DNA of 64,000 nucleotides from Brachyspira hyodysenteriae ATCC 27164 (GTDB lineage Bacteria; Spirochaetota; Brachyspiria; Brachyspirales; Brachyspiraceae): NCBI RefSeq assembly GCF_001676785.2, contig NZ_CP015910.2, positions 1,488,001 to 1,552,000 of the forward strand, read 5' to 3'. Shown piece by piece: positions 54,968 to 63,999 of this stretch (position 1 is its first letter; each line of letters starts with the position of its first letter). The notes under the pieces were generated by a model. It saw only the letters and a program-made list of their open reading frames with translations, ran no database searches and was not told where the DNA came from. The position numbers and the translations under genes were made by a program.

Positions 54968-55552
54968 ATGAAAAATAAAATCAAAATTTTAATAAACATA
55001 TTTATAATATTAATTATATCTATTTCATGTGCTCCTAAATCTGTAACTGATCCTAGACAAGAAACAATCAATGAAAATTCAAAAGTAAATGTATCAGCTG
55101 TAGAAATTGGAAATGGATATAATGGAACTATTTATTATGGTAATAAAGCTTATACAGGTGAAATAACTCAGTCAAAAATTGAAGAGATATGGAAAACTAT
55201 GGTTAATAATAAAACTATATATGAAACATCATCATATAGTACAGTAACAGGACAATTCAAAGATGATGCTAATTATTATGAAGATAAATGGAATAATGGA
55301 ACAAGCCCTAGAACTGTTTTTAAAAGATGTATGGTATGTACATATAATGGTAAAAATTATATAGCCGGAGTATATTGGGATAATAAAACAGGCATCGGAA
55401 TGCAGATAAGATATAGACTTATAATAGTTGATGAAGAAGGAGCTGAACAAGCTTGGTATGGCGGTGGAAGCGATCAAAATACTATACCAAATGAAAAAAC
55501 AAGCGATTGGGTAAAGTATTGGTGGCCTTTTGGTTATATAAAACTTCAATAA
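54968..55552 (+). CDS. Lipoprotein related to the first riboswitch-controlled one (copy 2)
   Basis: 194 residues. Signal peptide with lipobox ILIISISCAP (Cys about 21). From about residue 55 it follows the first lipoprotein: TIYYGNKAYTGEIT, KIEEIWKTMVNNKTIYE, YNGKNYIAGVYWDN, RLIIVDEEGAEQAWYGGGSD and NTIPNEKTSDW, ending FGYIKLQ. The two are paralogs separated by the leader-sharing gene. Its own leader has drifted. It lies 24 bases before the TonB-dependent receptor gene, so it probably works with that receptor at the outer membrane. Confidence 0.8.
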   Translation: MKNKIKILINIFIILIISISCAPKSVTDPRQETINENSKVNVSAVEIGNGYNGTIYYGNKAYTGEITQSKIEEIWKTMVNNKTIYETSSYSTVTGQFKDDANYYEDKWNNGTSPRTVFKRCMVCTYNGKNYIAGVYWDNKTGIGMQIRYRLIIVDEEGAEQAWYGGGSDQNTIPNEKTSDWVKYWWPFGYIKLQ

Positions 55553-55575
55553 AATAAAATTAAAAGTGTATTCAT

Positions 55576-57522
55576 ATGAAAAAGTATATCATAGTATTAT
55601 TTATATTCACAAATTTATTATATTCACAAAGTTATTTGATAAGAGAATTAAAAGGCGGTATTTGGGTTACTTCTCAAGTGGAAATAACAAATGCATCTCA
55701 AACTAATCAGACTAATAATATTTCTGATCCCAAAACTCCTATCAAAGCAAATAATCGTATAATAACATCTGAAGAAATAGACAGAATGGGATATAAAAAT
55801 GCTCAGGAAGTATTAGCTAATCAGCCGGGATTCATTAACAAAGGCAATTATATGGGAAATGAAGTTGTTGATCCTGCTGGTGCAAATGGAGATAATATAA
55901 AAATATATATTAATGGCATACTTATGAATACAGCTAAAGGAAATGCTGATGCCGGAGTTGATTTAAGAAGAATACCATCGAATTTGATAGAATCCATTGA
56001 AATAATAGGCAATTCTATATATATAACAACTAAAAGTCCTGTTCAGGATATACTTTTAATATCATTATGTTATGGCGCTTATAATACAGTAAGACCATCT
56101 ATACTATTTTCAAAGAACATTGATGAACATCAGGTATTTACTTTTACTGCTGATTCTTATTATAGTGATGCAAATTATCATTATGATTTTATTAATTCTT
56201 CAGGAGACAGAGTACAAGGAAATTTCAGAGATAATAGACAATTTATAGTTAATTCATCTGCCAACTATAAATATACATTTGATAATAAAGATTATATAAA
56301 TGTATTTGCTAATATATCTTATTCAAGCTCTGCTGCCCAATATCAAATACCGCCTATAAATAAAACTGATTCTTGGTTTACTTTTACTACTCTAGCTTCT
56401 TCAATATCATATAATGGATTTTCAGATATTTTAAATTATAATGTTACTTTATCATATTTATTTGATTCATTTGTAGACAGACCTTATTTTCAGAATGGTA
56501 AATTTGTATCAGATTATAAATCGCATGCTATAGCTTTAAATACAACTTTAGAAAGAATGGACGAATTTTTACCAAACACTATTACAATGTATAATAAATT
56601 AACCCCTGAATACAGATATGATATTCTCACAGAAGATACAAATGCTATAGAAACTAATTTTTATTATTATCCTCAAAGACATTCTATTTCAATAAAATAT
56701 GATATGCAATTATCTTTCGGATATTGGGATAATAATACACCTATATTTACATTGCTTCCTAGCATAAAGTATGAATATCAAAATGAAATATTTACTAATC
56801 AAAAAAATAATAATTATTTAGCATACAATGTAGGATTTAATTTAAATTTTTATAAAGGCTACTCATTGTATTTTGGCTATATGAGTGATTATACCTCACC
56901 TACTTTTAATGATCTTTATTACGGCACTTTCAGTAATCCTAAATTATTGCCTGAAAGCTATAATCAACTGCTCACTAAATTAACATTAGAACCTATAACA
57001 AATTTAAAAATAGAAGCCTCTTATGCTTATACAACATATACAAATAAAATAATTTGGCTGTATGCAGTTCCTGAAAATGTAGATACAGCAACTTCACATA
57101 TATTTACTTCAAGTATAGGATATGATATACCATTTGCTCAGTATCATAAGATAAAAACAAAAATAGGTTATTCTTATCAGCTTGCCTATATGGGAGAAAA
57201 TCAGCTCCCTAAAATAGGTTTGCCGGAACATGTTGTTACAGCATTACTCGGTTATGATTTTATACCTAAAAATAAAGTATTAAGTTCATTATCTTTAAAT
57301 ATTTACTATACCTACTCTGCTCCAAGACCTTTATCAGATTATAAACCAATAATATATTCTGAAGTATTTCATGATTTTAATATATCATTCTACTCTATAT
57401 GGTTTAATCATTTGATATTCTCTATGCATTTTAAAAATATTTTTAATAAAACTCCTATACTTTCTACATATTCTGTTGCCAAACCTTTTACTTGGGAATT
57501 TGAAATAGGATATAATTTTTAA
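55576..57522 (+). CDS. TonB-dependent outer-membrane receptor, probable cobalamin transporter
   Basis: 648 residues. Signal peptide at about 1-18. A plug domain at about 55-155 includes IITSEEIDRMGYKNAQEVLA then NQPGFINKG, and DNIKIYINGILMNTAKGNAD then AGVDLRRIPSNLIESIEIIG. A C-terminal 22-strand-like barrel ends in an aromatic Phe (FEIGYNF), as outer-membrane proteins do. Its length is close to BtuB (about 600). B12 use is inferred from the cobalamin riboswitch upstream and from plug resemblance. No tonB, exbB, exbD or btuCDF gene is in the window. It follows the third lipoprotein by 23 bases. Confidence 0.85.
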   Translation: MKKYIIVLFIFTNLLYSQSYLIRELKGGIWVTSQVEITNASQTNQTNNISDPKTPIKANNRIITSEEIDRMGYKNAQEVLANQPGFINKGNYMGNEVVDPAGANGDNIKIYINGILMNTAKGNADAGVDLRRIPSNLIESIEIIGNSIYITTKSPVQDILLISLCYGAYNTVRPSILFSKNIDEHQVFTFTADSYYSDANYHYDFINSSGDRVQGNFRDNRQFIVNSSANYKYTFDNKDYINVFANISYSSSAAQYQIPPINKTDSWFTFTTLASSISYNGFSDILNYNVTLSYLFDSFVDRPYFQNGKFVSDYKSHAIALNTTLERMDEFLPNTITMYNKLTPEYRYDILTEDTNAIETNFYYYPQRHSISIKYDMQLSFGYWDNNTPIFTLLPSIKYEYQNEIFTNQKNNNYLAYNVGFNLNFYKGYSLYFGYMSDYTSPTFNDLYYGTFSNPKLLPESYNQLLTKLTLEPITNLKIEASYAYTTYTNKIIWLYAVPENVDTATSHIFTSSIGYDIPFAQYHKIKTKIGYSYQLAYMGENQLPKIGLPEHVVTALLGYDFIPKNKVLSSLSLNIYYTYSAPRPLSDYKPIIYSEVFHDFNISFYSIWFNHLIFSMHFKNIFNKTPILSTYSVAKPFTWEFEIGYNF

Positions 57523-57592
57523 TAAAAATATTTTGCAATTTTAATTTACTTTAGTATAATCTTTTATATATAAAAAATATAATGAGTTTCTT

Positions 57593-59362
57593 ATGTTAAA
57601 AGATATATCTAATTATATAAAATACAGAATTGACAGAATGCTTAATAAAGGGCTTTTCTATCAATTAATGCTTTTAGTTTTTGCAATAATAATTCTGCTT
57701 TTAATAGTATCAATATTTATAATAGTGTTTTTTAAGTATCCTCCTAAAGATGCATTTTGGGATAGCTTGATGCAGTTTATAGATACGGGAAATATATCTT
57801 CTGTAGAAGGCAATACTGGTGTAGTAATAACTTTTTTAATGGTAACTTTTGTAGGTGTATGCGGCTGGGGTTCTCTTATAGCTATGATCAATAAAGCTTT
57901 GCAAGATAGAATAAATAATCTAAGCAAAGGTAATGCATTTATAATGGAAAAAAATCATGCTATTATATTAGGATATGGAGAAGAAGCTCTCACTATAGTA
58001 GAGGAATTTATAAAAGCAAAAGTTAAAACTATAGTAATATTATCTGAACATAATGTTGATGTTATAAGAAAAAGAGTTTCATTTATAAAAGGATATAAAA
58101 AAACTAATATTATAATAAGAGAAGGAACTACAAGCAGAATAGAAAATATAAAATTATTAAATATTTCTAAATCATCAAGCATATCAATAATAAATAATGA
58201 TGATACAGAATCACTTAATATACTTCTAGCTTTAAAAAAGATTGTAGAAGAAAATGAAGAAAATAAAATTGATAATAAAATTAATATATGCGTATTAGTT
58301 CATGAAGAAGATACTATTGAAATAATAAAATCAATAGAAAATAAAAACTTTGTTATTCATGTAATTTATAAATATGAAATTCTTTATAAACTTATAGCAC
58401 AAAGTATAATTTATACAGGACTAAGCAATGTTTATGAGGATTTATTTTCTAATGACGGAAATGTATTTTATATAGAAAATGATCATGATTTTGATAATTG
58501 GAAATTTGAAGATGCTGCTTCAAAATATTTTGATAAGGGAATGATATTGCTTGGAATAACAAAAGAAGATAGAAGTCAAATTTTAATACCTAATTATGAT
58601 TATATAATAAAAAAAGAAAACAGACTAATAATATTGTCAAAAAATAACTATGATAACCCTATAAAAGAATATCCTGATATAAAACCTAATATTATTAAAT
58701 ATAAAAACAATATTTTATTAATATGCGAAGAAAAAAGATACACCGAAATAATAAAAGAAATTTCGGAATATATAGAAAATAATAATATAACTATGTTAAG
58801 CTATGATTTGATAAAATCTCAAAAAAACAAATATAAATTCATGCTTGAAAAATTAAAAAAAGAAAATACAACAAAAATAGTATTAATTTCAGAAGATAAT
58901 ATCACAGATGTAAAAAGCATTAATATACTTTTAATAATAAGAGAAATAATAAAAAAAGAAAAATTAAATATAGCAATCTTATCATTATTAAACTCTATAC
59001 AAAAAAGAAATTTAATATATTCGGATGATGTAAGAGACTTTATAGTAAGCGGTAAACTTATAGGTATGCTTATGGCTCAGGCTTCTATAAGCTCAAATAT
59101 ATTATATATTTTCTACGGACTTCTAAGCAGAAATGGAAAAGATATTATAATGTCTCCATATTCAGATTATTTTAATGAATCCAAAAGTTTTAAAGATGTA
59201 TATTTTAAACTATTAAAGAAGAAAATAATTTTAATAGGAATTAAAAGATACAATGATATTATTTTAAATCCTAATTATGAATGTATGCTTGATAATAAAG
59301 ATGAAATTGTAATTATAACAAATTATGTATTAGAAGAAGAAAATGAAGAATTAATTTTTTAA
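57593..59362 (+). CDS. CASTOR/POLLUX-family ion channel protein
   Basis: 589 residues. Two N-terminal membrane segments (about 22-48 and 78-102) frame a short pore loop region (LMQFIDTGNISSVEGNTGVV). Two Rossmann RCK-like regulatory domains follow: HAIILGYGEEALTIVEEF (about 123-140) and a second from about 373 (NILLICEEKRYTEIIKEISE). This is the layout of plant nuclear CASTOR/POLLUX channels and their bacterial relatives, thought to pass monovalent cations or calcium. The usual GYG potassium filter is not seen in the pore loop. It stands alone after the B12 locus. Confidence 0.8.
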   Translation: MLKDISNYIKYRIDRMLNKGLFYQLMLLVFAIIILLLIVSIFIIVFFKYPPKDAFWDSLMQFIDTGNISSVEGNTGVVITFLMVTFVGVCGWGSLIAMINKALQDRINNLSKGNAFIMEKNHAIILGYGEEALTIVEEFIKAKVKTIVILSEHNVDVIRKRVSFIKGYKKTNIIIREGTTSRIENIKLLNISKSSSISIINNDDTESLNILLALKKIVEENEENKIDNKINICVLVHEEDTIEIIKSIENKNFVIHVIYKYEILYKLIAQSIIYTGLSNVYEDLFSNDGNVFYIENDHDFDNWKFEDAASKYFDKGMILLGITKEDRSQILIPNYDYIIKKENRLIILSKNNYDNPIKEYPDIKPNIIKYKNNILLICEEKRYTEIIKEISEYIENNNITMLSYDLIKSQKNKYKFMLEKLKKENTTKIVLISEDNITDVKSINILLIIREIIKKEKLNIAILSLLNSIQKRNLIYSDDVRDFIVSGKLIGMLMAQASISSNILYIFYGLLSRNGKDIIMSPYSDYFNESKSFKDVYFKLLKKKIILIGIKRYNDIILNPNYECMLDNKDEIVIITNYVLEEENEELIF

Positions 59363-59391
59363 TATATTTAATAGATACAAATATAAAAAAC

Positions 59392-59736
59392 TTATTCAAG
59401 CACTTTTATTATATCATTATAATTGTTTCTTTTAGCATAATATAAAGCATCATTTCCATGCTTATTTACTATAGATTTATCAGCATTTGCCTTAATTAAA
59501 AGTTCTACAACTTGAATATGTCCTTCCATACATGCTAATATAAGAGCTGTATTTCCTACATCATCTTGTATATTTACATTAATATTTTTAGCAATAATAG
59601 CTTTTATAACATCCTCATCTCCGAATATTGCAGCATCTAAAAATGTTTCCTCATCTTGATTTAACGGATAAAGTTTATTAAAAGATATAAAAGTTAAAGA
59701 TATAATCATTAATGGTATAAATATGATATTTTTCAT
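59392..59736 (-). CDS. Small secreted ankyrin-repeat protein
   Basis: 114 residues. Signal peptide at about 1-22 (IIFIPLMIISLTFISFNKLY). Then three ankyrin units, about 28-114, including GNTALILACMEGHIQVVELL and IKANADKSIVNKHGNDALYY. Probably periplasmic; the partner is unknown. It has a good ribosome site (aggag) and converges on the channel gene. Confidence 0.8.
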   Translation of the reverse strand: MKNIIFIPLMIISLTFISFNKLYPLNQDEETFLDAAIFGDEDVIKAIIAKNINVNIQDDVGNTALILACMEGHIQVVELLIKANADKSIVNKHGNDALYYAKRNNYNDIIKVLE

Positions 59737-59839
59737 AATATAAATACTCCTATATTTTATTATCGGAGAAAAATTATTTATAGTTAAAAAATAAAAACTA
59801 TTCTCAAATAATTATTCAAGAATAGTTTTATAAAAGATG

Positions 59840-59913
59840 TGGAGGTTATGGGGATCGAACCCACGACCTACTGCGTGCAAGGCAGTCGCTCTCCCAAACT
59901 GAGCTAAACCCCC
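59840..59913 (-). tRNA. tRNA-Ala (anticodon TGC)
   Basis: 74 bases. Acceptor GGGGGTT pairs with AACCTCC, discriminator A. The anticodon loop CTTGCAC lies on a CTGC/GCAG stem and reads TGC. T-arm GGTTCGATC. No encoded CCA. Next to tRNA-Ile. Confidence 0.96.
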
Positions 59914-59942
59914 GATTATATATTTTAAAGAACCTGAGCGTG

Positions 59943-60016
59943 TGGGCCTGGGAGGAATTGAACCACCGACCTTTCGATTATCAGTCGAACGCTCTAGCCA
60001 TCTGAGCTACAGGCCC
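59943..60016 (-). tRNA. tRNA-Ile (anticodon GAT)
   Basis: 74 bases. Acceptor GGGCCTG pairs with CAGGCCC, discriminator A. Anticodon loop CTGATAA reads GAT. T-arm GGTTCAATT. Lies 29 bases ahead of tRNA-Ala on the same strand. No rRNA gene is in the window. Confidence 0.96.
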
Positions 60017-60124
60017 TTTAATTTATTCATCAACGATATGTAATAGATTATACCATATTCAAAAAAAATAGCAAGTACTTTTTTTATATTTTTTTATATA
60101 ATTAATAAAACTTCATAAAATATG

Positions 60125-60151
60125 TTGTAAAAAAACTATTTATATTATACT
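60125..60151 (+). promoter_or_regulatory. Possible promoter for a nearly leaderless transcript
   Basis: TTGTAA (60125-60130) and TATACT (60146-60151), 15 bases apart, with the ATG at 60161. This would leave only a few leader bases. No ribosome-binding purine run is seen in the 20 bases before the ATG. Weak -35 and short spacing, so tentative. Confidence 0.35.
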
Positions 60152-60160
60152 ATATAAAAC

Positions 60161-61468
60161 ATGATTAATAAAAATAATTTTTTTTCTAAAGATAATAATT
60201 CTTTAACACATAATAAAATTTTAGTTATTGGCGGAGAAATACTATTAATTGCTATAGTATTCAGTGCTTTTTTCTATTTTTGTTATTTAATTAGAGATAT
60301 AATAAATCCTATAATATTATTTATTATTTTAATAGTTGCTCTAATACCTTTTTGGAAATATATATGGGCAAAAACTTCAATAGTATTAATATTAGCACTA
60401 TTCACACTATGGGTAATTAAAGAAGCCGGATATTTAGTGGCGCCGTTTATTTGGGGTATATTCATTGCATATATGTTTGATCCTTTAATAACAAAAATGC
60501 AAAATAAAATTCCTAGATTAGCCGCTGTATTATTAATATATATTCCATTACTGATATTAGCAATAATATTCGTTGTATTTATACTTCCTAGAACTATAGA
60601 ACAAATTGAAGTAATATTGAAAACATTACCTCAATATGTAGATAAAATATACAATTCTATATCAGATATGCTTATATCATTATCAGAAAAATTAAATAGA
60701 ACAATAGGAAAAAGTTTTGATATAAATTTAGAAATAGATTCAAAAGCTATAAATGACTTTTTATTTGGTAATAGCGGTGTAATAACATTGATGTATAGAA
60801 AAATTATAGATTTCAGATTTCAAAATATAAACAGTATAACAACAATATTCAGTATAATATTTTCATACTTTGTAATACTTCCGTTTGTTACTTTTTATTT
60901 AATGCTTGACTTTCAAAATATAAAAGATAGAATCATAAAAATAATTCCTATGAGATGGCAAAGCTCTGTAAGTAATATAATAAAAAATTCAAATTATATT
61001 ATAAATAGTTATGTAGTTGGAATGACTATATTAGCAATATCATTCTTTATAATTAGTTACATACTGCTCTCTGTAACAAATACTAAATATGCTTTTATAT
61101 TAGCCCTACTTAGAGGAATTCTAAACTACATACCATTTATAGGACCATTTGCCGCATTTATATCAGCATTATTTATAGGTATAATCACAGAACCTGTATG
61201 GTGGCATGGAGCTTTAAAAATGTGTATAATATATGGCATCATACAAATATTAGATTCAGGAATAATGGCTCCAAAGATATTAGGAAAGTCAGTAAAGATA
61301 CACCCTATAGCTGTAATGTTCAGTACTATTATAGGAGGCGTACTTTTTGGATTCTTAGGAGTATTATTTGCTGTTCCATTCTGCGGAATTATAATCATAA
61401 CAATAAAGAACTTTTTTAATAAATATTATCATTCAAAATTTTACACTTTAACTAAAAGAGGCGAATAA
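60161..61468 (+). CDS. AI-2E-family membrane protein
   Basis: 435 residues, about eight membrane segments in the inner membrane. It shows the family's FIWGIFIAYMFDPLITKMQN (about 96-115), a cytosolic/periplasmic amphipathic stretch around 140-240, and the conserved end ALLRGILNYIPFIGPFAAFI then SALFIGIITEP plus GVLFGFLGVLFAVPFCGIII. Members have been described as autoinducer-2 or small-solute exporters and as Na+/H+ antiporters, so the substrate is left open. The first Met is used; no ribosome site is seen. The following SRPBCC-like gene starts directly after its stop. Confidence 0.85.
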   Translation: MINKNNFFSKDNNSLTHNKILVIGGEILLIAIVFSAFFYFCYLIRDIINPIILFIILIVALIPFWKYIWAKTSIVLILALFTLWVIKEAGYLVAPFIWGIFIAYMFDPLITKMQNKIPRLAAVLLIYIPLLILAIIFVVFILPRTIEQIEVILKTLPQYVDKIYNSISDMLISLSEKLNRTIGKSFDINLEIDSKAINDFLFGNSGVITLMYRKIIDFRFQNINSITTIFSIIFSYFVILPFVTFYLMLDFQNIKDRIIKIIPMRWQSSVSNIIKNSNYIINSYVVGMTILAISFFIISYILLSVTNTKYAFILALLRGILNYIPFIGPFAAFISALFIGIITEPVWWHGALKMCIIYGIIQILDSGIMAPKILGKSVKIHPIAVMFSTIIGGVLFGFLGVLFAVPFCGIIIITIKNFFNKYYHSKFYTLTKRGE

Positions 61469-61996
61469 ATGTTAGTTTACCTAGTACCAATATTTATAAT
61501 ACTTCCATTATTTCTAATGGCTATTATGATATTTCTACCAACCTTTATAGGAAAAAGAATACCTCCAGCTTTCTCAAAAGAAAAAACTCAGGTATTTAAT
61601 ATTAAAAGAAATGAATTATACAATTTAATTATAGATTATGAAAACTACCCTGCTTGGTTAAAATATATATCAATAGTACATCTAGAAAAACTAGATAATG
61701 ATAAATTAAAAATAATGCAGACATATTCAAATAGAAGAACATATCAGGAATTAATAGAGGTAAGAAGAATAGAAAACAGCGAAATATCAATAGTAAAAAC
61801 AGAAAATGAATATACAGCTCTATGGACATATATATTAGAAGATACAGAAAATGGAAGAACTAGACTTACAATAAAAGAAACTATGTATGTATATCATCCT
61901 TATTTAAGATTTATGCTTAAATATGTACTTATAGATGAAAATGGTAAAAGTGACTTTTTCAGAAGAGTAAGAGCTTTTATTAGTAAAAATAAGTAA
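61469..61996 (+). CDS. Membrane-anchored SRPBCC (polyketide-cyclase/START-like) protein
   Basis: 175 residues. One N-terminal membrane helix (about 3-26, YLVPIFIILPLFLMAIMIFL). From about 40 on, a START-like lipid-binding fold: IKRNELYNLIIDYENYPAWL then KYISIVHLEKL, with the alternating strands (ISIVKTENEYTALWTYILE, TRLTIKETMYV) that wrap a hydrophobic cavity. It starts on the base after the AI-2E-family stop, so it is translationally coupled. The pair may act on the same membrane-soluble molecule. The ligand is unknown. Confidence 0.78.
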   Translation: MLVYLVPIFIILPLFLMAIMIFLPTFIGKRIPPAFSKEKTQVFNIKRNELYNLIIDYENYPAWLKYISIVHLEKLDNDKLKIMQTYSNRRTYQELIEVRRIENSEISIVKTENEYTALWTYILEDTENGRTRLTIKETMYVYHPYLRFMLKYVLIDENGKSDFFRRVRAFISKNK

Positions 61997-62020
61997 AAAA
62001 TTATATTATAATTTTATTAA

Positions 62021-62080
62021 AGCGATAAACTAGCAGCTGATAACTTTAGTTATCAGATATCTTTTATAGAGTTTATCATG
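62021..62080. other. Nested hairpin in the gap between convergent genes
   Basis: GATAAACT (62024-62031) pairs with AGTTTATC (62070-62077) around an inner perfect CTGATAACT/AGTTATCAG stem (62037-62045/62048-62056). TCTTTT follows the inner stem, so it could end the SRPBCC gene transcript. It could also be a small RNA. The rest of the 372-base gap 61997-62368 holds no gene that I can see. Confidence 0.5.
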
Positions 62081-62321
62081 ATAGATAATAATAAATTATT
62101 ATAGCTTTATTAGAAAATACTTATATTACTCAGATAAATTCTACGTGCTCCATATTAAAATTAAACGCTTGTTATTTAGGCAATGCCATCTTTTAATGTA
62201 ATTAATATTAATAATTTTATATGACAAATGAATATTTACAGTATTTTAAGATTTTATATAGAAATACAATTTGACTATAAATATGTAACAAAATTATAAT
62301 AATCTAATCAGTATAAAAATA

Positions 62322-62355
62322 AAAAGCCTGAATTTTAATTGAATCCAGGCTTTAT
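62322..62355 (-). terminator. Terminator after cysE
   Basis: Minus strand AAAGCCTGGATT ... AATTCAGGCTTT, then TTTATTTTTA. Confidence 0.85.
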
Positions 62356-62368
62356 TTACACAAAATTA

Positions 62369-63097
62369 TTATACATACATATTATCATTAAGTGTTAACT
62401 TCTTATTTTCTTCAACAGACTCTAAGACTATGCAGTTAGCTCCTATCACAGCATTTTTACCTATAATAGTATTGCCTCCGAATATAGAAGCATTAGCATA
62501 TATTGTAACATTATCACATACTGTAGGATGTCTTTTCTGACCTTCTAAAGATCTTCCATTTGTTAATGATAATGCCCCTAATGTAACACCTTGATATATT
62601 TTTACATGATTACCAATCACAGTAGTTTCACCTATTACTATTCCTGTACCATGATCTATAAAGAAATAATCATCTATTAATGCTCCTGGATGTATATCTA
62701 TTCCTGTTTTTGAATGAGCGAATTCAGATATAGTTCTAGCTATTAAATATTCTTTCTGATTATAAAATATATGTGCTATTCTATAATGAAATATAGCCCT
62801 AAATCCTGGATAAGTAAATATTATTTCATCATAAGATTTTGAAGCAGGATCCGACTGATAAAAAAATTCCAAATCATGTTCTAAACTTAATGTAATATCA
62901 TCTATCTGTTCTATAAAATCTAGCAAAGCAGAATCATCAGTAACTATTTTCATATAAAGCTTAGCTATATTTTTTTTTACAATATCTCTATTAGGACTTT
63001 CCCTAAAAAAATTAGGAAAAACATAATCTCTTATAAGTTTAACTATATCCTTAATATCCTTTTGATTAGGAAGTTCATTGAAAGTTTTAAGTTTCAT
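62369..63097 (-). CDS. cysE: Serine O-acetyltransferase
   Basis: Makes O-acetylserine from serine and acetyl-CoA, the first step of cysteine synthesis. 242 residues. The N-terminal helical region (about 1-135) includes FTYPGFRAIFHYRIAHIFYN. The left-handed beta-helix (about 140-235) has FIDHGTGIVIGETTVIGNHV and KIYQGVTLGALSL, KRHPTVCDNVTIYANASIFG. Catalytic His in the DIHPGA/FIDHGTG region is present. Length and long N-terminus fit the Bacteroides/clostridial type. It is 11 bases downstream of cysK on the same strand, so the pair is one unit ending at the terminator 62322-62355. Confidence 0.93.
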   Translation of the reverse strand: MKLKTFNELPNQKDIKDIVKLIRDYVFPNFFRESPNRDIVKKNIAKLYMKIVTDDSALLDFIEQIDDITLSLEHDLEFFYQSDPASKSYDEIIFTYPGFRAIFHYRIAHIFYNQKEYLIARTISEFAHSKTGIDIHPGALIDDYFFIDHGTGIVIGETTVIGNHVKIYQGVTLGALSLTNGRSLEGQKRHPTVCDNVTIYANASIFGGNTIIGKNAVIGANCIVLESVEENKKLTLNDNMYV

Positions 63098-63108
63098 AAA
63101 ATTTTACC

Positions 63109-63999
63109 TTAATTCCAAGAGTATCTTTCACCTGTATCAGGCAGTATACAAAGCATTTTTATTATATTATCTTTTTTAGTTAAATTTTTGTATAAATCTA
63201 TTGCAGCATAAACATTTGCACCTGAAGATACTCCAACAAGCAGCCCTTCATTAAAACATATATCTCTAGCCGTATTTATAGCATTCTCATCAGATACATC
63301 TACTATTTTGTATATAACATTTAAATCTAAAATTTCAGGTATAAAATTAGGACCTATACCCTGTATTTTATGGGCAGATGTACGACCTTTGGTAAGTAAT
63401 GGAGATGCTTCAGGTTCTACACCAATAACTTTTGTATTTTTATTTTTATCTATTACATACTTTCCTATTCCTGTGGCTGTACCTCCTGTACCAATACCTG
63501 CAAATATATAATCAACATCTGGAATATCGCTGAATATTTCAGGAGCAGTTGTAAGATAATGAGAATCAACATTAGATTTATTAATAAACTGACCAGGTAT
63601 AATAGAATCTGGAATTTTTTTATTTAATAGCTCAGCTCTTTTTACAGCAGCATCCATTCCGCCATCAACTAATTCTAGTTTTGCTCCATAGTTTCTTATA
63701 AGCTTTCTTCTTTCTTCAGACATAGATGAAGGCATAACTATTATAACATTTAATTTTAAATACTTACCAATAGCCGCCATAGCAATACCAGTGTTGCCTG
63801 AAGTAGGTTCTATTATTGTTGATCCTTTTTTTAATTTACCTTCCTTAAATAAATCTAATATTATTTGTTTAACTGCTCTGTCCTTTATTGAACCAGCAGG
63901 ATTATTCTTTTCTACTTTTCCATATAACTCTATGTTTTTACCTAAATTAAATTTATCTTCTATATTTTTCAACCTCAAAATTGGGGTATTTCCTATCAT
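63109..63999 (-). CDS. cysK: Cysteine synthase A, 5' end probably cut by the window edge
   Basis: PLP enzyme making cysteine from O-acetylserine and sulfide. At least 297 residues are visible. IGNTPILRLKNI at the visible start normally lies about 8-10 residues inside CysK, so the real start is probably beyond 64000. The PLP lysine is in NPAGSIKDRAVKQI. GSTIIEPTSGNTGIAMAAI binds substrate, and IFAGIGTGGTATGIGKYV is the phosphate loop. It is followed by cysE with a gap of 11 bases, so synthase and acetyltransferase are made together and can form their regulatory complex. Confidence 0.93.
   Translation of the reverse strand: MIGNTPILRLKNIEDKFNLGKNIELYGKVEKNNPAGSIKDRAVKQIILDLFKEGKLKKGSTIIEPTSGNTGIAMAAIGKYLKLNVIIVMPSSMSEERRKLIRNYGAKLELVDGGMDAAVKRAELLNKKIPDSIIPGQFINKSNVDSHYLTTAPEIFSDIPDVDYIFAGIGTGGTATGIGKYVIDKNKNTKVIGVEPEASPLLTKGRTSAHKIQGIGPNFIPEILDLNVIYKIVDVSDENAINTARDICFNEGLLVGVSSGANVYAAIDLYKNLTKKDNIIKMLCILPDTGERYSWN

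Noticed and set aside
55232-55549. Minus-strand open frame opposite the third lipoprotein
   Set aside because: Shadow of a clear lipoprotein gene with signal peptide and a paralog.
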